This document shows positions 7,605 to 16,092 of a stretch of DNA of 64,000 bases, piece by piece. Both the position numbers and the translations under genes were made by a program. Under the pieces are notes generated by a model. The model saw only the letters and a program-made list of their open reading frames with translations. It was not told where the DNA came from and made no database searches. The stretch's first letter is position 1. Each line of letters opens with the position of its first letter. The stretch is from Pseudomonadota bacterium. Lineage in GTDB: Bacteria > Pseudomonadota > Alphaproteobacteria > Rhizobiales > Rhizobiaceae. The DNA is taken from contig JAEYRU010000109.1 in NCBI GenBank assembly GCA_023435335.1, positions 1 through 64,000 on the forward strand. Direction: 5' to 3'.

Positions 7605-8828
7605 CTAGGCCGGCTGCTGGCTGGCGAGATATTCCTCGACCCGGTCCGGATCGAAGATCTTGCCGTCGAAGAACCCGTCCGGCCCGAGCATCAGGTTACC
7701 GCCTGCGGAGCCGACCGGCGTCGAAACCGTCAGCGCGCCCTCGACCTTGGCGTTGGCCGCGGGCAGCGCAGCGCCCAGCGGCTTCAGCGCGGCGCGGTAG
7801 AGATCCGGCCTGTAGGTGGAACGCGCGATGCGCTCGTTCTCGGCCGTATGCTCCACCTGCCCCCAGCGCACCATCTGCGTGTAGTACCAGAGCGCGTGGC
7901 TGATCCACGGGAAGTTGGCCGCCTTCTTCAGTGGCACGAAGAAGTCGTCGATCTGCACGTCGCCGGCACCGCCCGCCCGGAGGCGCCCGGACAGCGCCGG
8001 CAGCATTACCTCTGCCGTCTGGCCCAGATATTCCGGCCGCGCCAGCATCTCGGCGAGTTCCGCCCGGTTGGCCGGACTGTCCGCCCACATGGCCGCCCGG
8101 TAGAGGGCCCGCAGCAACGCGCCAAGCGCCTCCGGGTGCCCTTGGGCCCACGCTTCCGCGACGCCCAGTACCTTTTCGGGGCTGGATTTCCAGATCGCCG
8201 CCTTGACCGTGGCAATCTGTCCGACGCCGGCGGCCACCGCCACCGTGTTCCACGGCTCGCCCACGCAGTAGCCGTCGATCCTGCCCGCAGCCAGCGCGTC
8301 GGCCATCAGCGGCGGCGGCACGATGACGATCTCCACCTCGCGGTCGGGATCGATGCCGCAGCCCGCGAGCCAGTAGCGCAGTTCGTAATTGTGCCCTGAA
8401 TGAGGATGCACGACCGCGAAACGCAGCGGCCCCCGCCCGGCCGCCCGGCGTGCGGCAGCCGCACGGCGCAGCGCTGTTCCATTGGCGAGTGCATCGAGAT
8501 CGCCCGTCGCGCCATTGAGTTCCATCTCCACCCACAGCGCGGTGGAAACGGTCACCGCGTTGCCGCCCAGCCCCAGCGACATCGGCGCTATGGTGCGGGT
8601 CGAAAGCGGCGTCAGTCCGAGATTGTAGGCGATCGGCATGGGCGCCAGCAGATGCGCCACGTTGAAATGGCCGACGGCCATGCGGTCGCGGATGTTCGCC
8701 CAGGATGTCTCCCTCACCAGCGTGAGCGCGACGTCCTCCTCCGCCGCGAAACCCTTCTCGTAGGCCACCAGCAGCAGCGAACTGTCGAGCAGGGGCAGGA
8801 ACCCGGCGGTGATTTGGTGAGCTGCCAT
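7605..8828 (-). CDS. nasS: NasS-type cytoplasmic nitrate/nitrite sensor
   Basis: 407 residues of the NrtA/CmpA binding-protein fold, but with no signal peptide: the protein starts MAAHQITAGFLPLLDSS. It shares family segments with NrtA (ELRYWLAGCGIDP, GYCVGEPWNTVAV, WYYTQMVRWGQ). A cytoplasmic NrtA homologue encoded directly after an ANTAR protein is the known NasS layout. NasS holds NasT inactive until nitrate or nitrite binds. The start ATG follows the nasT stop with no gap (TAG-ATG), so the pair is probably made together. A GC-rich inverted repeat around 7591-7620 overlaps its stop codon but has no T run. Confidence 0.9.
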   Translation of the reverse strand: MAAHQITAGFLPLLDSSLLLVAYEKGFAAEEDVALTLVRETSWANIRDRMAVGHFNVAHLLAPMPIAYNLGLTPLSTRTIAPMSLGLGGNAVTVSTALWVEMELNGATGDLDALANGTALRRAAAARRAAGRGPLRFAVVHPHSGHNYELRYWLAGCGIDPDREVEIVIVPPPLMADALAAGRIDGYCVGEPWNTVAVAAGVGQIATVKAAIWKSSPEKVLGVAEAWAQGHPEALGALLRALYRAAMWADSPANRAELAEMLARPEYLGQTAEVMLPALSGRLRAGGAGDVQIDDFFVPLKKAANFPWISHALWYYTQMVRWGQVEHTAENERIARSTYRPDLYRAALKPLGAALPAANAKVEGALTVSTPVGSAGGNLMLGPDGFFDGKIFDPDRVEEYLASQQPA

Positions 8829-9440
8829 CTATACCTCCCCCGGCCCCACTGGACCGGCAAGCAGATCGGCCGCCGTCACCAGGCTCTGCGCGATCTCGGC
8901 GATCTTCCGGTTCTGGTTCATCGCGGTCTTGCGCAGCAGCGAGTAGGCTTCGTCTTCCGTGATGCCGCGCGACTTCATCAGGATGCCCTTCGCACGTTCG
9001 ATGACCTTGCGGCCCTCCAGTTCGCTGCGCGCCTCCTCCAGTTCGCGCGCCAGCCGCGCGAAGGCGTTGAACCGGCTGATCGCCATGTCGAGGATCGGCT
9101 TCACCCGCTCCTGCTTCAGCCCGTCGACCACGTAGGCCGAGACGCCGGCATCCACTGCCCGCTCGATCGAGGCCTGGTCCGAGCGGTCGACGAACATGGC
9201 GATCGGCCGCTTCACCGCGCGCGAGAGCTGGAACATGCTCTCCAGCATGTCGCGGTTCGGGTTCTCCAGGTCGATGACGATGACGTCCGGGTTGATCTCG
9301 GCGATCCGCCGCGCGATGCCGGCCACGTCATGGATCAGCGTCACGTCCTCATGCCCGGCCTGCCGCAGTCCCGCCTCGATGATGGAAGCGCGGATACGGT
9401 TCTCGTCGATGACCAGTACGGCGAGCGACTTGGGCGGCAT
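8829..9440 (-). CDS. nasT: NasT-type ANTAR-domain antitermination regulator
   Basis: 203 residues. The N-terminal ~125 residues are a receiver-like domain with an aspartate at the usual phosphoacceptor place (VIVIDLENP). The C-terminal ANTAR domain is clear: RKVIERAKGILMKSRGITED followed by AYSLLRKTAM and IAEIAQSLV. In the known NasS/NasT system this protein binds leader RNA hairpins and lets RNA polymerase read past the terminator. The matching hairpin and terminator are seen upstream of nrtA. It is the first gene of its operon, and the divergent intergenic region 9441-9612 also serves the P-type ATPase. Confidence 0.93.
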   Translation of the reverse strand: MPPKSLAVLVIDENRIRASIIEAGLRQAGHEDVTLIHDVAGIARRIAEINPDVIVIDLENPNRDMLESMFQLSRAVKRPIAMFVDRSDQASIERAVDAGVSAYVVDGLKQERVKPILDMAISRFNAFARLARELEEARSELEGRKVIERAKGILMKSRGITEDEAYSLLRKTAMNQNRKIAEIAQSLVTAADLLAGPVGPGEV

Positions 9441-9528
9441 CGCCTCCTTATCGCTGGCCGCGCTTCATTGTGCAATGCGGCATGAAATTCTCCCGGTCCA
9501 GTCGCCCTTCGAAAGGCGCGCCCGCGCT

Positions 9529-9542
9529 TTGAGATGGATCAA
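9529..9542 (+). promoter_or_regulatory. Fnr/FixK-type box upstream of the P1B-5 ATPase
   Basis: TTGAGATGGATCAA matches TTGAT-N4-ATCAA at 9 of 10 informative bases. It ends 70 bases before the TTG start of the metal ATPase, a usual distance for activation. Two related boxes precede the next two cytochrome genes, which strengthens it. The regulator itself is not in the window. Confidence 0.65.
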
Positions 9543-9612
9543 CGCGCCGCCCCGCTGTCGCGGCTAAGCGTCCATCCAGCGCCCGTCGTCCGGGGGCGCC
9601 GAGGCACGCCTT

Positions 9613-11457
9613 TTGTACGAAACAGCCATCCGCAGGGCCTTGCTGGCCATCGCCATAATCGGCCTCGTTGCCGGATTGGTGGTCCGCTATTCCAGCGGCC
9701 TGCCGGTTCAGGCGTCGGCGATATGGATGGCGGCCACGCTGCCCGTCGTCGCCGCGCTGACCATCTCGATGCTCCGCGATTTCTGGATCGGCCGCTTCGG
9801 CGTGGACGCCATCGCGCTGCTGGCAATGGCGGCGGCGCTCGCCTTCGGCGAAGCCCTTGCCGCGGTCGTGGTCGCCATCATGTATGCCGGCGGCACGGTG
9901 CTGGAGGATTTCGCGCGCGGCCGTGCCGAGCGCGACCTGCGCGCCCTGACCGACCGATCGCCGCGCTTTGCCCACCGCCGGCTGGATCACACGCTGGAAA
10001 CCGTGCCGGTGGAGGCCGTGGCCGTCGGCGACGAACTGCTCGTGCGCGCCGGCGAACTCCTGCCGGTCGACGGAATCCTGCTGGATGAAGCCGCCTCGAT
10101 CGACGAATCCGCGGTGACAGGCGAGCCGCTGCCGGCGCACCGCCGCGCCGGCGACTTGCTGCGCAGCGGTACGGTGAACGCCGGAGAGGCGTTCGGCATG
10201 CGTGCCTCCGCCCTTGCGGAACAGAGCACCTATGCCGGCATCGTGCGCATGGTGGCGGCCGCGCAGAACGTGCGGGCGCCCTTCATCCGCATTGCGGACC
10301 GGTTCGCCCTCGTCCTGCTCCCCGCCACCCTGCTCGTCGCCGGCCTCGCCTGGTATCTGTCCGGAGACCCCATACGTGCCCTTGCGGTTCTTGTCGTGGC
10401 GACGCCGTGCCCGCTCATCCTGGCGGCGCCAGTCGCCTTCATAGGCGGCGTATCGCGTGCCGCGCGCGCCAGCATCCTGATGAAGGGAAGCGCGGCGCTG
10501 GAAGCCCTCGCCAATGTCCGCACCGCGGTCTTCGACAAGACCGGCACTCTCACGCACGGCGGCGCCCAGCTCGTCGACATCGATATCGCGCCGGGCCGTG
10601 AACGCGCCGATGTCCTCCGTCTGGCTGCATCGCTGGAGCAGGCGTCGCATCACGTCCTGGCCGAAGGTGTCGTGCATGCGGCCGAGCGCGACGGCCTCAG
10701 GCTGTCCCAGCCGTCGGACGTCCGCGAGGCCCGCGGAGCGGGACTTGAGGGCATTGTCGAAAACACTACCGTCCGCGCCGGGTCGCGCGGCCACGTCCTC
10801 GCCGACGACCCCTTGCCGCTTTGGGCGGAGGCGGGCGCCGCGCGCTATCGCGACCAGCCGGTGCTGAGGGTCTTCGTCGCCCTCGACGGGCGGCTCGCCG
10901 GCGTGCTGACCCTTGGCGATTCGGTGCGCGCGGACGCCAGGGCGGCGCTCGGCACCTTGCGCGCGGCAGGGGTGGAGCGCCTGGTCATGCTTACCGGCGA
11001 CGACGAGCGCACCGCCAGCCGCACCGCCGCCGCGCTCGGCATCGACACCGTGATCGCCAACGCGACCCCGGCCGACAAGGTCGCCGCCGTGCAGGAGGAA
11101 AAGTCGCGCGCGCCGGTGATGATGGTGGGCGACGGCATCAACGACGCGCCGGCGCTCGCCACCGCCACCGTAGGTGTCGCGATGGGCTCGCGCGGCGCCA
11201 CCGCTTCGTCGGAAGCCGCCGACGTGGTGCTCCTGACCGACCGCATGCAACCAGTCGCCGAGGCCGTCGTGATCGCGCACCGGACACGGCGCATCGCGAT
11301 GCAGAGCATCGTTGTCGGCCTCGGCTTGTCCGGCGCCGCCATGATCGCCGCCGCCTTCGGCCTGATAACCCCGGTCGCCGGAGCGCTCCTGCAGGAGGGA
11401 ATCGACGTGGCCGTCATTCTCAACGCGCTCCGCACCCTGAGAGGCGAACGCGGATAG
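9613..11457 (+). CDS. P1B-5-type metal-transporting P-type ATPase
   Basis: 614 residues, with no N-terminal metal-binding domain and no C-terminal domain after the last helices. The phosphorylation motif DKTGT has Asp308, and the hinge GDGINDAPAL is present. The membrane metal motif is TPC (Thr264-Pro-Cys266) followed six residues later by Pro. That is the TPC(x6)P signature of group P1B-5, for which iron or nickel export has been proposed. In the nucleotide-binding domain the usual His-Pro pair is His346-His347 (ASHHVLAEG). Rhizobial Nia belongs to this group and carries a C-terminal hemerythrin domain, which is absent here. The TTG start at 9613 has GAGG 8 bases upstream. An Fnr-type box upstream suggests low-oxygen induction. 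Confidence 0.85.
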   Translation: MYETAIRRALLAIAIIGLVAGLVVRYSSGLPVQASAIWMAATLPVVAALTISMLRDFWIGRFGVDAIALLAMAAALAFGEALAAVVVAIMYAGGTVLEDFARGRAERDLRALTDRSPRFAHRRLDHTLETVPVEAVAVGDELLVRAGELLPVDGILLDEAASIDESAVTGEPLPAHRRAGDLLRSGTVNAGEAFGMRASALAEQSTYAGIVRMVAAAQNVRAPFIRIADRFALVLLPATLLVAGLAWYLSGDPIRALAVLVVATPCPLILAAPVAFIGGVSRAARASILMKGSAALEALANVRTAVFDKTGTLTHGGAQLVDIDIAPGRERADVLRLAASLEQASHHVLAEGVVHAAERDGLRLSQPSDVREARGAGLEGIVENTTVRAGSRGHVLADDPLPLWAEAGAARYRDQPVLRVFVALDGRLAGVLTLGDSVRADARAALGTLRAAGVERLVMLTGDDERTASRTAAALGIDTVIANATPADKVAAVQEEKSRAPVMMVGDGINDAPALATATVGVAMGSRGATASSEAADVVLLTDRMQPVAEAVVIAHRTRRIAMQSIVVGLGLSGAAMIAAAFGLITPVAGALLQEGIDVAVILNALRTLRGERG

Positions 11458-11489
11458 ATCGCCCCAGAACCATCTGGGCCCGCAGGGCG

Positions 11490-11503
11490 TTGATGCGGAT
11501 CAA
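11490..11503 (+). promoter_or_regulatory. Perfect Fnr/FixK box upstream of cytochrome c gene
   Basis: TTGATGCGGATCAA is an exact TTGAT-N4-ATCAA palindrome, ending 60 bases before the ATG of the first small cytochrome c. It shares the spacer GCGG with the box at 13606. Confidence 0.85.
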
Positions 11504-11563
11504 GGAGCGCGGCTGCCGACCGGGCTAGCGTGCTCGAAACTGTTTCCTACAGCGGAGCGTGCG

Positions 11564-11974
11564 ATGCGCATCTCAATCGGATTTCTGTGCGGCCTTGCCC
11601 TCCTGCAGGCAGGAAGCGCCTTGGCGCAGGAAGAGGAAATGAGCTACGGCGAGGCGGAGTACCTGAACTCCTGTGCCGCCTGCCACGGAGAGCGCGGGGT
11701 CGGCAACGGCCCGCTCGCGCCGGCGCTTGTCACCCGGCCCGCCGACCTGACCGAGCTCAGCACGAAGAACGGCGGCGAGTTCCCCTACTACCGCGTCTTC
11801 GCGGTGATCGACGGCCGCTATATAGTGCCCGGCCACGGCGACCGAGACATGCCGGTCTGGGGCCGCCAGTTCGTCGAGGAGGACGCCCGGATGTTCGGGC
11901 CCCTGGGCGGCGAACTCGTCACGGCCGACCGCATCCACGCGCTCGCCGAGTACATCGCCACGCTCCAGCAGTAG
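11564..11974 (+). CDS. Small periplasmic cytochrome c, Fnr-type box upstream
   Basis: 136 residues. A Sec signal peptide (about 1-21, ending ALA-Q) directs it to the periplasm. One haem c site is visible, Cys37-Ala-Ala-Cys40-His41, and Met96 in RDMPVWG is the likely sixth ligand. This makes it a class I monohaem electron carrier. A perfect Fnr/FixK box lies 60 bases upstream. The next gene starts 57 bases downstream and may be co-transcribed. Its partner oxidase or reductase is not evident. Electron supply under low oxygen is an inference from promoter and context. Confidence 0.88.
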   Translation: MRISIGFLCGLALLQAGSALAQEEEMSYGEAEYLNSCAACHGERGVGNGPLAPALVTRPADLTELSTKNGGEFPYYRVFAVIDGRYIVPGHGDRDMPVWGRQFVEEDARMFGPLGGELVTADRIHALAEYIATLQQ

Positions 11975-12031
11975 CCGGCGGCGCCCGAGCCGGGGGCCAT
12001 CCGGGCACGAAACGAGGACGCGGACCCTGCC

Positions 12032-13609
12032 ATGATCGTCGACGACCAGAACGAGGTGACGGCCCTCATGCAGGCTCCCGCGACCTACGGAATCGGGCAG
12101 CCCGTCGAAGTTATCGAGACCCACATCTCCCACGTCTATCTGACGGGATCGCGGGCGTACAAGCTCAAGCGGGCCGTCAAGCTGCCATATGTCGACTTCT
12201 CGACGCCTGCGCTGCGGCTGGCCGCCTGCGAGAAGGAGGTCGAGCTCAACAGCCTCACCGCGCCGAAGCTCTATCTCGGCACCCGCCGCATCACCCGCGA
12301 GACAGACGGCAGCCTGGCCTTCGACGGCGAGGGCGAACTGGTGGACGCCGTAGTCGAGATGGTGCGCTTCGACCAGCAGTCGCTGTTCGACCAGATGGCG
12401 GCGGAAGGCGCGCTCGACGCGAAGCTGATGACCGAGGTCGCGCGCATGGTGGTGCGGTTCCACAGGCAGGTGCCGGTGGTGCACTTGGGCGGCGGCGCCG
12501 ACAATCTGGCCGGGGTGCTGTCGATCAACGAAGCCGGGTTCCGGACGAGCAGCGTCTTTTCCGAAGAGGAGCTCGTTCCCTTCAACGCCGCGTTCCGCAA
12601 GGCGCTGTCGCGCCATACCGAACTGCTCGACCGGCGCGAGGCAGCCGGCAAGGTCCGCCGCTGCCACGGCGATCTGCATCTGCGCAACATCTGCCAGCTC
12701 GACGGGGAGCCCCGTCTTTTCGATTGCATCGAGTTCAACGACCAGATCGCGACGATCGATACGCTCTACGATCTCGCCTTCCTGCTGATGGACCTCTGGC
12801 ACCGTGGCCTCGAGGAGTTCGCCAATCTGGTCATGAACCGCTATCTGGACGAGGCGGACGACGAGGACGGCTTCGCGCTGCTGCCCTTCCTCATGGCGGT
12901 GCGCGCGGCGGTTCGGGCGCACGTCACGGCGACCCAGGTCGAGGAGAGCGGCGAACGCTCGCGCGAACTGATCCGGCTCGCCCGGACATATTTCGACCTG
13001 GCGCAGGCGCTGCTCTCGTCCGCCGAACCGCGGCTGATCGCGATCGGCGGCTTCTCCGGCTCCGGCAAGACCACGGTCGCCGAGGCACTCGCCCCGCGCA
13101 TCGGCGCGCCGCCCGGTGCGCGGCTGATCGAGAGCGACCGCGTACGCAAGCTCCTGCATGGCGTACCGCCCGAAACCACCCTCCCCCTGAAAGCCTACCG
13201 GCCCGAGGTGTCGGACGGGGTCTACCGCGAGATGTCCTGGAGGTCGGGGCTGATCCTCGCCGAGGGCGGCAGCGTGGTCTCCGACGCCGTCTTCGACCGG
13301 GAGCAGAACCGGCAGATGATCGAGGTCACTGCGCGCTCCGCCGGCGTGCCGTTTCTCGGCATCTGGCTCGATGCCGACCCGGCGCTGCTGTGGCAGCGCG
13401 TCAGCGAGAGGACGGGCGGCGCGTCCGATGCCACCGTCGATGTGCTGTCGCTGCAGCTCGGGCGCGATCCCGGCGAAATAGCCTGGCAGCGTGTCGACGC
13501 GGGCGTTACCAAGGAGGAGGTGGTGGACGAGATCCTCGCGCTCCTGCCCGACGGCGATGGGAAGCAGGACGAACCGGGCGGGCAACGGGTCGGCCGAAGG
13601 CGCGCTTGA
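12032..13609 (+). CDS. Aminoglycoside-phosphotransferase-like / P-loop kinase fusion protein
   Basis: 525 residues in two parts. Residues ~1-320 resemble APH-type kinases: CHGDLHLRNICQ holds a catalytic-loop HGDLHLRN and IEFNDQIATIDTLYDLAFL supplies the following metal-binding region. Residues ~325-525 are a P-loop kinase with Walker A GGFSGSGKTT. Proteins of this build are annotated as bifunctional APH/ATP-binding proteins. From memory, Mycobacterium tuberculosis Rv2004c of the DosR dormancy regulon has the same architecture. The substrate is unknown, and antibiotic resistance should not be assumed. It lies between two cytochrome c genes in an Fnr-boxed island, and its 3' end overlaps the next Fnr-type box. 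Confidence 0.8.
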   Translation: MIVDDQNEVTALMQAPATYGIGQPVEVIETHISHVYLTGSRAYKLKRAVKLPYVDFSTPALRLAACEKEVELNSLTAPKLYLGTRRITRETDGSLAFDGEGELVDAVVEMVRFDQQSLFDQMAAEGALDAKLMTEVARMVVRFHRQVPVVHLGGGADNLAGVLSINEAGFRTSSVFSEEELVPFNAAFRKALSRHTELLDRREAAGKVRRCHGDLHLRNICQLDGEPRLFDCIEFNDQIATIDTLYDLAFLLMDLWHRGLEEFANLVMNRYLDEADDEDGFALLPFLMAVRAAVRAHVTATQVEESGERSRELIRLARTYFDLAQALLSSAEPRLIAIGGFSGSGKTTVAEALAPRIGAPPGARLIESDRVRKLLHGVPPETTLPLKAYRPEVSDGVYREMSWRSGLILAEGGSVVSDAVFDREQNRQMIEVTARSAGVPFLGIWLDADPALLWQRVSERTGGASDATVDVLSLQLGRDPGEIAWQRVDAGVTKEEVVDEILALLPDGDGKQDEPGGQRVGRRRA

Positions 13610-13619
13610 CGCGGATCAA
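13606..13619 (+). promoter_or_regulatory. Fnr/FixK-type box upstream of second cytochrome c
   Basis: TTGACGCGGATCAA matches TTGAT-N4-ATCAA at 9 of 10 informative bases. It overlaps the stop codon of the preceding kinase gene and ends 57 bases before the next cytochrome start, so this gene and trxC can be transcribed independently. Confidence 0.7.
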
Positions 13620-13676
13620 TGCGGGGTCGCCTTCCGCCGACGTCATGTAGCGGTGCGAGCACGGAGGTTGGACGCA

Positions 13677-14003
13677 ATGGTCCGGAGAACGGCGTACCTG
13701 GCGGCAATCCTGGTCACCGCAACCGCGGCGCAGGCCCTCGCCGCGGACGCCGAAAGCGAGTTCCGCGGACGCCGCGTCGCCGAAACCAACTGCGCCGTCT
13801 GCCATGCGATCTCGCTGGTCGGCCGAAGCGACAATCCCGAGGCGCCGCCTTTCCGTCTGCTGACCCGGACCCGAAGTCTCGCGGAGCTTCGCGCCGACAT
13901 GGCTGGCAACCTCTTCACCCGCCATCCCGAGATGCCGGATTTCGAACCGACGCCGCAGCAGCTCGACGACATAGCCAATTTCATCGGGAGCATCAGCAAA
14001 TGA
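13677..14003 (+). CDS. Small periplasmic cytochrome c
   Basis: 108 residues. The signal peptide ends near AQALAADA. The haem c motif is Cys39-Ala-Val-Cys42-His43, and a methionine near residue 86 (HPEMPDF) is the likely axial ligand. The size and the NCAVCHAI/RHPEMPDF pattern are those of short class I cytochromes. ATG at 13677 is chosen because it gives a complete signal peptide after the upstream GGAGG, and it lies 57 bases after an Fnr-type box. The stop overlaps the trxC start as ATGA, so it is coupled to a thioredoxin. Confidence 0.88.
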   Translation: MVRRTAYLAAILVTATAAQALAADAESEFRGRRVAETNCAVCHAISLVGRSDNPEAPPFRLLTRTRSLAELRADMAGNLFTRHPEMPDFEPTPQQLDDIANFIGSISK

Positions 14004-14461
14004 ACACCGCGCATGACGCAGCCGAGCAGGCAGGAGATCGCTACATAGTCTGCGCCCATTGCTCGGGCGTGAACCGCGTTCCCGCCTCGCGCAGGGCGGA
14101 AGATGCCAAATGCGGCGTCTGCCACGAAAAGCTCTTCGCCGGCCATCCGCGCGATATCGACGGGGCAGCACTTGAGCGCCAGATCGCGCGCAGCACGCTG
14201 CCCGTACTGGTCGACGTCTGGGCGCCGTGGTGCGGCCCATGCCGCGCGATGGCGCCGGCCTACGAGGCGGCGGCGAAGGAGCTCGAGCCCGAGGTTCGGC
14301 TGGTCAAGCTGAACTCCGACAACGAGCAGGAACTGTCGGGCCGGCTCGGCATTCGCGGCATTCCGACGATGATCCTGTTCCGTGGCGGACGCGAGATCGC
14401 CCGCACCTCCGGCGCGATGGCGGCCGGGCAGATCGTTGCCTGGGTGCGCGGCCGCCTCTGA
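14000..14461 (+). CDS. trxC: Thioredoxin 2 with N-terminal zinc ribbon
   Basis: 153 residues. An N-terminal zinc ribbon (Cys18-x2-Cys21 and Cys38-x2-Cys41) is followed by a thioredoxin fold with active site Trp77-Cys-Gly-Pro-Cys81 and the cis-proline segment GIPTMILF. There is no signal peptide, so it is a cytoplasmic disulfide reductase of the TrxC type. Start codon overlaps the cytochrome c stop (ATGA). Coupling a cytoplasmic thioredoxin to a periplasmic cytochrome under an Fnr-type box suggests a shared low-oxygen or redox-stress response rather than direct contact. Confidence 0.93.
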   Translation: MNTAHDAAEQAGDRYIVCAHCSGVNRVPASRRAEDAKCGVCHEKLFAGHPRDIDGAALERQIARSTLPVLVDVWAPWCGPCRAMAPAYEAAAKELEPEVRLVKLNSDNEQELSGRLGIRGIPTMILFRGGREIARTSGAMAAGQIVAWVRGRL

Positions 14462-14529
14462 CTTCGCGCTGGCCGACCGGTCCGGAAATTCGTATAGCTC
14501 GCGGCCGCAAGGTTCTTTGGGAGGCTGCC

Positions 14530-16053
14530 ATGCTTGACAGGACACCGCGCGTTGTCCGCCTGCACCCCGACGACAACGTCGTCATCTGCATAGATCGGGC
14601 GCAGGCCGGGGCGCTGGTCGGCGGCGTAACCGCGACGCAGCCGGTGCCGCGCGGACACAAGATGGCGACGGGGCCCATCGCGGCCGGCGAGCCGGTACGC
14701 AAGTTCGGCCAGACCATCGGCTTCGCCAGCAGCGACATCGCCCCCGGCCAGCATGTGCACGAGCACAATTGCGCGATGGGCCAGTTCGACCGGGACTATG
14801 CATTCGCGTCCGAGAACAGCTGGCGCCCCCCGTCCCTCGACGACCTGCCGCGAACCTTCCGCGGCTATCGCCGCGCCAGCGGCCGCGTCGGCACCCGCAA
14901 CTACATCGCCGTGCTCACCAGCGTGAACTGCTCCGCCTCCGTCGCGCGGTTCGTCGCGAAGGCCGCCATGGAAAGCGGACTGCTCAAGGACTTTCCCAAT
15001 GTTGACGGCGTGGTGGCCTTCACCCACGGCACCGGCTGCGGCATGGATTCGCGCGGCGAGGGCTACGACCTGCTGCAGCGCACCATCTGGGGTCATGCGG
15101 CGAGCCCCAATGTGGGCGGCGCGCTGATGATCGGGCTTGGCTGCGAGGTATTCCAGATTCCGCGCCTGCTCGAGGCCTACGGCCTGAAGGACGCCCCCAC
15201 CTTTCGGACCATGACGATCCAGCAGTCGGGCGGCACGCGCGCGACGGTCGAGCGCGCGCTGGAGGCGATCCGGGCCATGCTGCCTGAGGTCGATGCGGCG
15301 CGGCGCGAAGAGGTGCCGGTGTCCGAACTGTCGCTCGCCCTTCAGTGCGGCGGCTCCGACGGATATTCCGGCATTACCGCGAACCCGGCGCTCGGCTTCG
15401 CCGCCGACCTGCTGGTGGCCGCCGGCGGCACAGCGATCCTGTCGGAGACGCCGGAGATCTACGGCGCGGAGCATCTGCTCACCCGTCGCGCGGTGGACCT
15501 CGAAACAGGAGAGAAGCTGGTCGGCCTGATCCGCTGGTGGGAGGACTACACCGCCAAGCTGGGCGGCAACATGAACAACAACCCCTCTCCCGGCAACAAG
15601 CTCGGCGGCCTCACCACCATCCTGGAGAAGTCGCTCGGCGCGGCCGCAAAGGGCGGCACGTCGCCGCTCGCCGGCGTCTACCGCTACGCCGAGCCGGTGG
15701 ACCGCAAGGGCTTCGTGTTCATGGACTCGCCCGGCTACGACCCGTGCTCGATCACCGGCCAGGTTGCGTCCGGCGCCAACCTGATCTGCTTTACCACCGG
15801 CCGCGGCTCCGCCTTCGGCTACAAGCCCGTGCCGTCGGTCAAGCTCGCCACCAACAGCGAACTCTATGCGAACATGACCGAGGACATGGACCTCAACTGC
15901 GGGGACATCCTCGACGGGGTCGCGATCGAGGAAAAGGGACGCGAGATCTTCCGCCTGCTCGTGGAGATCGCCTCCGGACGCCGCTCCAAGTCGGAGGAAC
16001 TGGGCTATGGCGATAACGAGTTCGTTCCCTGGCAGATCGGCGCGGTGATGTGA
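14530..16053 (+). CDS. UxaA-family (altronate/galactarate-type) dehydratase
   Basis: 507 residues. An N-terminal SAF-like domain (~1-95, with HEHNCAMG) is joined to the large UxaA-type catalytic domain carrying THGTGCGM, QCGGSDGYSGIT and NMNNNPSPGNK. The family dehydrates sugar acids such as altronate or galactarate, usually with iron. No uronate catabolism genes are nearby, so the substrate is open. A good ribosome site (GGGAGG) precedes ATG 14530. It lies 68 bases after trxC and 39 bases before the next membrane gene. I see no Fnr box of its own, so read-through from trxC is possible. Confidence 0.85.
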   Translation: MLDRTPRVVRLHPDDNVVICIDRAQAGALVGGVTATQPVPRGHKMATGPIAAGEPVRKFGQTIGFASSDIAPGQHVHEHNCAMGQFDRDYAFASENSWRPPSLDDLPRTFRGYRRASGRVGTRNYIAVLTSVNCSASVARFVAKAAMESGLLKDFPNVDGVVAFTHGTGCGMDSRGEGYDLLQRTIWGHAASPNVGGALMIGLGCEVFQIPRLLEAYGLKDAPTFRTMTIQQSGGTRATVERALEAIRAMLPEVDAARREEVPVSELSLALQCGGSDGYSGITANPALGFAADLLVAAGGTAILSETPEIYGAEHLLTRRAVDLETGEKLVGLIRWWEDYTAKLGGNMNNNPSPGNKLGGLTTILEKSLGAAAKGGTSPLAGVYRYAEPVDRKGFVFMDSPGYDPCSITGQVASGANLICFTTGRGSAFGYKPVPSVKLATNSELYANMTEDMDLNCGDILDGVAIEEKGREIFRLLVEIASGRRSKSEELGYGDNEFVPWQIGAVM

Positions 16054-16092
16054 GCGCAGCGCACGGGACCGCTTGAGAGGGGCCGCCGGCCG

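Noticed and set aside
7591..7620. GC-rich inverted repeat at the end of nasS as a terminator
   Set aside because: It overlaps the stop codon and is not followed by a T run. The better candidate is the leader terminator at 7270-7337.
11530..13650. 706-codon plus-strand frame overlapping the cytochrome and kinase genes
   Set aside because: Shadow in another plus frame. The recognised haem motif and kinase motifs are in the other frames.
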